Assembly (NCBI GenBank): GCA_041685915.1
Contig: JAWLEV010000033.1
Span: 1 to 27,576 of the forward strand
Reading direction: 5' to 3'
Length of the DNA stretch: 27,576 nt
From: JAWLEV01 sp041685915
Lineage (GTDB): Bacteria; Chloroflexota; Anaerolineae; UBA1429
Part shown: one piece after another, positions 23,164 through 27,576 of the stretch
How the letters are laid out: each line of letters begins with the position of its first letter
Position numbering within the stretch: position 1 is the first letter of the stretch
Position numbers and translations under genes: made by a program
The notes under the pieces: model-generated
Database searches by the model: none
What the model was told of the DNA's origin: nothing
The model's input: only the letters and a program-made list of their open reading frames with translations

Positions 23164-23223
23164 ATGGGCACAGTGAATGGGGATCAGTTCAGACGACGAC
23201 AGAGGAGGAACATCAAGCCATGA
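23164..23223 (+). CDS. Possible 19-residue leader peptide overlapping the ABC gene start
   Basis: An ATG at 23164 preceded by GAGGGA at a good distance opens a 19-residue frame starting MGTVNGDQFRRR. Its TGA (23221-23223) overlaps the ATG of the ABC gene at 23220 (ATGA). The ABC gene's own Shine-Dalgarno GAGGAGG lies 11 bases before its ATG, inside this frame, so the peptide may serve to couple translation. The peptide is very basic at its C-terminus. Chance occurrence cannot be excluded. Confidence 0.35.
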   Translation: MGTVNGDQFRRRQRRNIKP

Positions 23224-25118
23224 AGAGGTCAGGGGCTCCATCACCAAGCAAAGACCAGGGGCAGGGAGTTCGACAGGAGAGTGGCTCCCAGAACGCCATG
23301 GGCCGAGAAAAGGGTCCAGGAAAAAAGGGCGGACGTCCTCCCAGCGATATAGGCCCCATTCTAAAGCGGCTGCTGCAGTATATAAGGCCCCACAGCAAGA
23401 TGATGCTGTTGGTCCTCGTGGCCGTCCTGGCCACCACCGTTATGGAACTGGCCCCGCCCTGGCTGATTCGTTACGGCGTGGACCAGTTCATCCTCAAGGG
23501 TCGAACGGAACGCCTGTGGTGGCTGGCGGGGGGATTGCTGGGGCTCTCCCTCGTGCAGGGGGCCATAGACTTTGCCCGGCTCTACCTGGGCGCCTACGTG
23601 GGTCAGCGCATCATCTTTGGCATCCGCAATGACGTGTTTGAACATCTGAGCCAACTATCCTTCTCCTTTTACGACCAGACCCGCACGGGGGACTTGATGT
23701 CCCGGGTCACGTCAGATGTGGATACCCTGAGCGACTTTTTTTCCAGGGCCGTGGTGATCGTGGTAGGCAACAGCCTGACCCTGCTGGGTATCCTGGCGAT
23801 CCTGCTGGTATGGGATTGGCGCATGGGATTGCTGTATCTCTTCTTCCTCCCCCTCATGGTCCATGGGATGCTGATCTATGCCCGACGTCTGCGTCCGGTC
23901 TTTGGTAGGGTACGCCGAAAACTGGCCGACCTCACCACAGCGATACAGGAAAGCCTGGTGGGCATCCAGGTCATAAAGCTATTTGGACGGGAAGACATGG
24001 AGGAGGAAACGATCGATCGGCAGAGTGAGAATCTCCTGGACGTCAATATCGAGGCCGGCAAGATCCGCGCCCTTTGGATGCCCTACGTCAATGTGCTAAG
24101 CGGCGTATTTATGGCCCTCGTCCTTTGGGCCGGTGGTGGAGGCGTCATTCGGGACGCGATCTCCCTGGGAACCCTGATCGGCTTTACCACCTATATCAAC
24201 ATGCTGTTCCGCCCCATTCGTCAGACGGGGATGATGTTGAACGCCTTTATGCGCGCCACGGCGGCGGCAGAGCGTATCTTTGACATCCTCGATATCGAGC
24301 CCGAGGTGAAGGATGTCCCCGACGCCTATTCTCTCCCCCCCGTTGAGGGCCGGATCCGCTACGAGCACGTCCACTTTTCCTACAACGAGGGCGACGAGGT
24401 GCTTCGCGACATCAACCTGGATATCGCTCCCGGCGAGATGGTGGCCCTGGTGGGGCCCTCGGGAACGGGCAAGACGACCATGGTCCACCTCCTGCCCCGC
24501 TTCTACGACGTGGACCAGGGGCGCATCACCATCGATGGCCACGACATCCGCGACGTCACGCTAAAGAGCCTCCGCGACGCCATCGGCATCGCCTTACAGA
24601 CAGTGTTCCTCTTTGACGCCTCCATCGGCGAGAATATCGCCTACGGAAGCGCCGACGCCAGCCCGGAGGATGTCGAGTGGGCAGCACGTACCGTACAGAT
24701 ACACGATTTTATAGAATCCCTGCCCATGGGGTATGGAACGCCCGTGGGCGAGAGGGGCGTGCGCCTGTCCGGCGGACAACGCCAACGCATCGCTCTGGCC
24801 CGCGTCCTGCTCACCGACCCCCACATCCTCATCTTTGACGAGCCCACCTCCAGTGTGGACGCGGACACCGAACGCCGCATGCAACAGGCTATGGAGACGG
24901 TGCGTGAGGGCCGCACCACCCTCGTCATCGCCCACAGACTGTGGACGGTGCAGCAGGCGGATCGTATCGTGGTTCTCAAAGAGGGCCGCATCGCGGAACA
25001 GGCCCACGGTACCGAGGAGCGGTCGGCCCACGAACTCCTCATGGAGGAAGGTGGACTTTACCAAGAGATGTACAGTTTACAATTTCAAGGGGAAGTGCTG
25101 GAAGGAGTGAGCGCATGA
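23220..25118 (+). CDS. ABC exporter half-transporter
   Basis: Fused transmembrane and ATPase domains, 632 residues. The first ~45 residues are polar and rich in Gly, Lys and Ser, an unusual cytosolic extension. Six helices follow in ~60-330. Motifs: Walker A GPSGTGKT (412-419), Q-loop ALQTVFLF (458-465), signature LSGGQ (516-520), Walker B LIFDE with catalytic Glu541, H-loop His572. All catalytic residues are present, unlike the minus-strand pair. It overlaps the next gene by ATGA, so the two probably form a heterodimer. Substrate unknown; MsbA/LmrA-like exporters carry lipids, drugs or peptides. Confidence 0.93.
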   Translation: MKRSGAPSPSKDQGQGVRQESGSQNAMGREKGPGKKGGRPPSDIGPILKRLLQYIRPHSKMMLLVLVAVLATTVMELAPPWLIRYGVDQFILKGRTERLWWLAGGLLGLSLVQGAIDFARLYLGAYVGQRIIFGIRNDVFEHLSQLSFSFYDQTRTGDLMSRVTSDVDTLSDFFSRAVVIVVGNSLTLLGILAILLVWDWRMGLLYLFFLPLMVHGMLIYARRLRPVFGRVRRKLADLTTAIQESLVGIQVIKLFGREDMEEETIDRQSENLLDVNIEAGKIRALWMPYVNVLSGVFMALVLWAGGGGVIRDAISLGTLIGFTTYINMLFRPIRQTGMMLNAFMRATAAAERIFDILDIEPEVKDVPDAYSLPPVEGRIRYEHVHFSYNEGDEVLRDINLDIAPGEMVALVGPSGTGKTTMVHLLPRFYDVDQGRITIDGHDIRDVTLKSLRDAIGIALQTVFLFDASIGENIAYGSADASPEDVEWAARTVQIHDFIESLPMGYGTPVGERGVRLSGGQRQRIALARVLLTDPHILIFDEPTSSVDADTERRMQQAMETVREGRTTLVIAHRLWTVQQADRIVVLKEGRIAEQAHGTEERSAHELLMEEGGLYQEMYSLQFQGEVLEGVSA

Positions 25119-26938
25119 GTATTCGCGGTGGATTTATGAGACGTCTCCAGGGGGAAGAACAAGATTACAGTCTTCGCCACCTGGATCGCCAGGCTATACG
25201 TATGCTCACGCGATACCTGCGGCCCCATCTGGGCCGCCTGCTCCTGGCCATGGGGGCCATGTTACTGGTGACGGGATCCGTGCTCCTGATGCCCTACTTG
25301 AGCAAGGTGGCCATCGACGGTTACATTGCACAGGGCGATTTTAGGGGCTTGAGTCTTATCTGCCTCCTTTACCTGGGCGTCAACGGGCTCTTTTGGGCGG
25401 CGCGATATGCCCAGGGCTACCTGTCGACCTGGGTCGGCGAACACGTTATCTATGCCATCCGACGGGATCTGCTCCATCGGGTGTTGCAACAGTCCATGGC
25501 CTTTCACGAGAAGGAACGCGTGGGACAGATCGCCTCCCGCCTCACCAACGATGTCAATACCCTGTCGGACATGGTATCCAGCAGCCTCATCAATCTGTTC
25601 AGCGACGTGTTGACTTTGGCTGGCATAGTCGTTATCATGCTGCTCCTCAACGTGCGCCTCAGCCTGGTCACCATGATATCCATTCCCGTGGTCATCGTCA
25701 GCATGGGATACCTGGGCAAAAAGATGAGGGTTGCCTATCGCCAAGTGCAGCAGGAACTGGCCGCCGTGAACGCCGGTGTGGAACAGGGAGTGTCCGGCAT
25801 GCGTGTGGTACAGTCCCTCTCCCAGGAATCCTTTACCGTGCAGCAGTTCGAGAACCTGAGTCTGCGTAACCTACAGGCCAACCTTCGCGTGAGCCTCCTT
25901 TTTGCCGCCGTATTTCCCATCATGACCATCACCAACATGTTGGGCACGGCCCTCGTCCTGGGTTATGGGGGCATGTTGGTGGCCCAGGGCACCCTCACCA
26001 TCGGCGTGCTCCTGGCCTTTATGGGCTATGTGAACCGCTTTTTCGGTCCCCTCCGCGAGTTGAGCCTGGTCTACAATACCTTCCAGTCCGCTGCTGCTTC
26101 CCTGGACCGCATCAGCGAGTATATGAACGAGCCCCTACAAGTGGAGCCCCCTAAGAATCCCCAAACCCCCAAAGACGGATTCCGGGGCGCCATCACCTTC
26201 TCCGACGTCACCTTTGGTTACGAGGAGGAGACCGTGCTCCATGATCTGGACCTATCCATTCGCCCCACAGAGACCATCGCCTTGGTGGGGCCCACGGGCG
26301 CGGGCAAGAGTACCATCGCCCGTTTGTTGACCCGACTCTATGATACGCAGGAGGGCACGGTCACCATCGATGGCATAGATGTGCAGGACATCGCCTTTGA
26401 GGACCTGCGTCGCCTGATCATGCTGGTGCCCCAGGATGTCTTTCTCTTTGCCGACAGCATCCGGGAGAATATACGCTACGGCAATCCCCAGGCTACGGAC
26501 GAGGAAATAGAGGAAGCGGCCAGGCGCGCCCAGGCGCATCAATTCATCGAGGGATTGCCCCAGGGATACGATACCCAGGTGGGAGAGAGCGGCGCACTCC
26601 TATCGGGAGGGCAACGGCAACTCGTGGCCTTTGCCCGCGCTCTGCTGGCCGACCCCAAGATCCTTATCCTGGATGAGGCCACGGCCGACGTGGATCCCTA
26701 TACCGAGGCTCTGATCCAACAGGCCATGGACGCCATCAGGGAAGATCGTACCACCATCATCATCGCCCACCGCTTCTCCACCCTGCGCAAGGCCGACCGC
26801 ATCATCGTCGTCGAGGACGGTCGTATCGCGGGCCAGGGTTCCCATAGTGAACTGATGGGGACCAACCCCACCTACCAGCGCCTCTATCAGCGGCAGTGGG
26901 CTGCCACCTCATCGAACCAGGTTCCGGAATCCCAATAA
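25115..26938 (+). CDS. ABC exporter half-transporter
   Basis: Second half-transporter of the plus-strand pair, 607 residues from the ATG at 25115. Six helices in ~40-330; Walker A GPTGAGKST (392-400), Q-loop VPQDVFLF (438-445), signature LSGGQ (496-500), Walker B LILDE with catalytic Glu521, H-loop His552. The ATG overlaps the TGA of the preceding gene (ATGA) and has AAGGAG seven bases upstream; a longer in-frame extension back to 24941 lies inside the previous gene and is rejected. Both partners keep catalytic Glu and canonical signatures, so both ATP sites should hydrolyse. An ATPase gene of another ABC type follows after five bases. Confidence 0.93.
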   Translation: MSIRGGFMRRLQGEEQDYSLRHLDRQAIRMLTRYLRPHLGRLLLAMGAMLLVTGSVLLMPYLSKVAIDGYIAQGDFRGLSLICLLYLGVNGLFWAARYAQGYLSTWVGEHVIYAIRRDLLHRVLQQSMAFHEKERVGQIASRLTNDVNTLSDMVSSSLINLFSDVLTLAGIVVIMLLLNVRLSLVTMISIPVVIVSMGYLGKKMRVAYRQVQQELAAVNAGVEQGVSGMRVVQSLSQESFTVQQFENLSLRNLQANLRVSLLFAAVFPIMTITNMLGTALVLGYGGMLVAQGTLTIGVLLAFMGYVNRFFGPLRELSLVYNTFQSAAASLDRISEYMNEPLQVEPPKNPQTPKDGFRGAITFSDVTFGYEEETVLHDLDLSIRPTETIALVGPTGAGKSTIARLLTRLYDTQEGTVTIDGIDVQDIAFEDLRRLIMLVPQDVFLFADSIRENIRYGNPQATDEEIEEAARRAQAHQFIEGLPQGYDTQVGESGALLSGGQRQLVAFARALLADPKILILDEATADVDPYTEALIQQAMDAIREDRTTIIIAHRFSTLRKADRIIVVEDGRIAGQGSHSELMGTNPTYQRLYQRQWAATSSNQVPESQ

Positions 26939-26943
26939 CAGGA

Positions 26944-27576
26944 ATGGATAAAGCGATAGATGCACAGCATCTGACCAAATACTATCATGACCTTCTCGCT
27001 GTCAATGATGTCAGCTTCTCGGTGCAAGAGGGTGAGTTGTTCGGCTTGCTCGGGCCCAATGGCGCGGGCAAGACGACGACTATCCGCATGCTCACGGGGC
27101 TGACCACACCCTCCTCGGGGACGGCGACCGTGGCCGGTCTCGACATTGCCCGTCGCCCCGTCGAGGTGAAGCACCAAATCGGCGTCGTGTCCGATGTCGC
27201 GGCCCTCTACAGCGAGATGAGCGCCTGGGACAACCTCACCTTTGTGGCCAGGATGCACGGGATGCCTCGTGAGAGAAGGATTGGCCGGGCCGAGGAACTG
27301 CTGCACCTCTTTGGCCTGTACGACATGGGCCACAAACGCGTCGGCGCCCTCTCGACGGGGCTAGAAAAGCGCTTGACGATTGCTGCCGCCCTGATCCACG
27401 AACCCCAAATCCTCTTTCTGGATGAGCCAACCACCGGCCTTGATGTCCAGAGTGCCCGCTTGATCCGCGACCTGATGCGGGAACTGAATGGCAGAGGCGT
27501 GACAATTCTGCTCACGACGCACTATATCGAGGAGGCCGATCAACTGTGCCAGCGCATCGCGATCCTGAACCAGGGT
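26944..27576 (+). CDS. ABC-2-type transporter ATP-binding protein (partial, right edge)
   Basis: Stand-alone ATPase domain of the NatA/CcmA type, 211 codons visible with no stop before the window ends. Walker A GPNGAGKTT (~41-49), signature LSTGLEKRL (where LSGGM/Q is usual), Walker B LFLDEPTTGLD and the H-loop TTHYIEEAD are present. It would energise a separate membrane protein encoded further right. It starts five bases after the ABC half-transporter stop, with only AGGA abutting the ATG, so it is probably translated by coupling in the same operon. Likely export of a small ion, antibiotic or lipid; not determinable here. Confidence 0.9.
   Translation, partial: MDKAIDAQHLTKYYHDLLAVNDVSFSVQEGELFGLLGPNGAGKTTTIRMLTGLTTPSSGTATVAGLDIARRPVEVKHQIGVVSDVAALYSEMSAWDNLTFVARMHGMPRERRIGRAEELLHLFGLYDMGHKRVGALSTGLEKRLTIAAALIHEPQILFLDEPTTGLDVQSARLIRDLMRELNGRGVTILLTTHYIEEADQLCQRIAILNQG

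Noticed and set aside
24941..25114. N-terminal extension of the second plus-strand ABC half-transporter
   Set aside because: It lies wholly within the preceding ABC gene in another frame, has no ABC-like sequence, and the ATG at 25115 has AAGGAG upstream.

Overview
The window reads as a stretch of chromosome from a moderately GC-rich bacterium (about 55-60 % GC by eye; not counted). Lineage is inferred only. A LexA repressor sits behind a GAAC-N4-GTTC operator of the type used by Gram-positive and related phyla rather than the E. coli CTG-N10-CAG box. PAC2 and DUF211 proteins, an M3B oligoendopeptidase and many half-size ABC exporters also fit. Chloroflexota or a neighbouring Terrabacteria lineage is the best guess; no rRNA or marker gene here settles it.

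Layout, left to right. 1-3918 (minus): a hydantoinase/oxoprolinase A-type protein running off the left edge, preceded by a glycine-betaine-type (OpuAC) solute-binding lipoprotein, then a YigZ/IMPACT protein and a DUF211 protein that overlap by one base. 4017-6779 (minus): a P-type ATPase with most SERCA-type Ca2+ ligands. 6780-7306: a long intergenic region with back-to-back promoters. The plus one drives pgk; the minus one would drive a ~165-nt leader ending in a strong intrinsic terminator upstream of the ATPase, with a possible antiterminator. 7307-10329: a glycolysis block with pgk, a phosphofructokinase homologue whose catalytic motifs are largely lost, and a convergent gpmA sharing its stop codon bases. 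10490-11953 (minus): an O-antigen-ligase/polymerase-like membrane protein. 12144-15060 (plus): a PAC2-family protein and oligoendopeptidase F. 15089-17450 (minus): a flavodoxin, an aldolase of the DapA/HOGA1 family and an RmlA-like nucleotidyltransferase behind a good sigma70 promoter. 17665-18294 (plus): lexA with an SOS box embedded in its promoter.

18297-27576 is an ABC transporter block. Two ABC half-exporter genes on the minus strand (one with Asp for the catalytic Glu, its partner with an LSMGQ signature, as in asymmetric heterodimers) diverge from an ArsR-type regulator. The regulator is followed by a 41-residue protein with seven cysteines, a perfect 17-bp inverted repeat, a terminator-like hairpin and a small AT-richer cupin. 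Two more ABC half-exporter genes overlapping by ATGA follow on the plus strand, then a NatA-like ATPase cut by the right edge. The ArsR/Cys-rich/cupin module between the two exporter pairs, the ATPase leader and the degenerate phosphofructokinase are the parts most worth follow-up. No tRNA, rRNA, CRISPR array, transposase or phage gene was seen.
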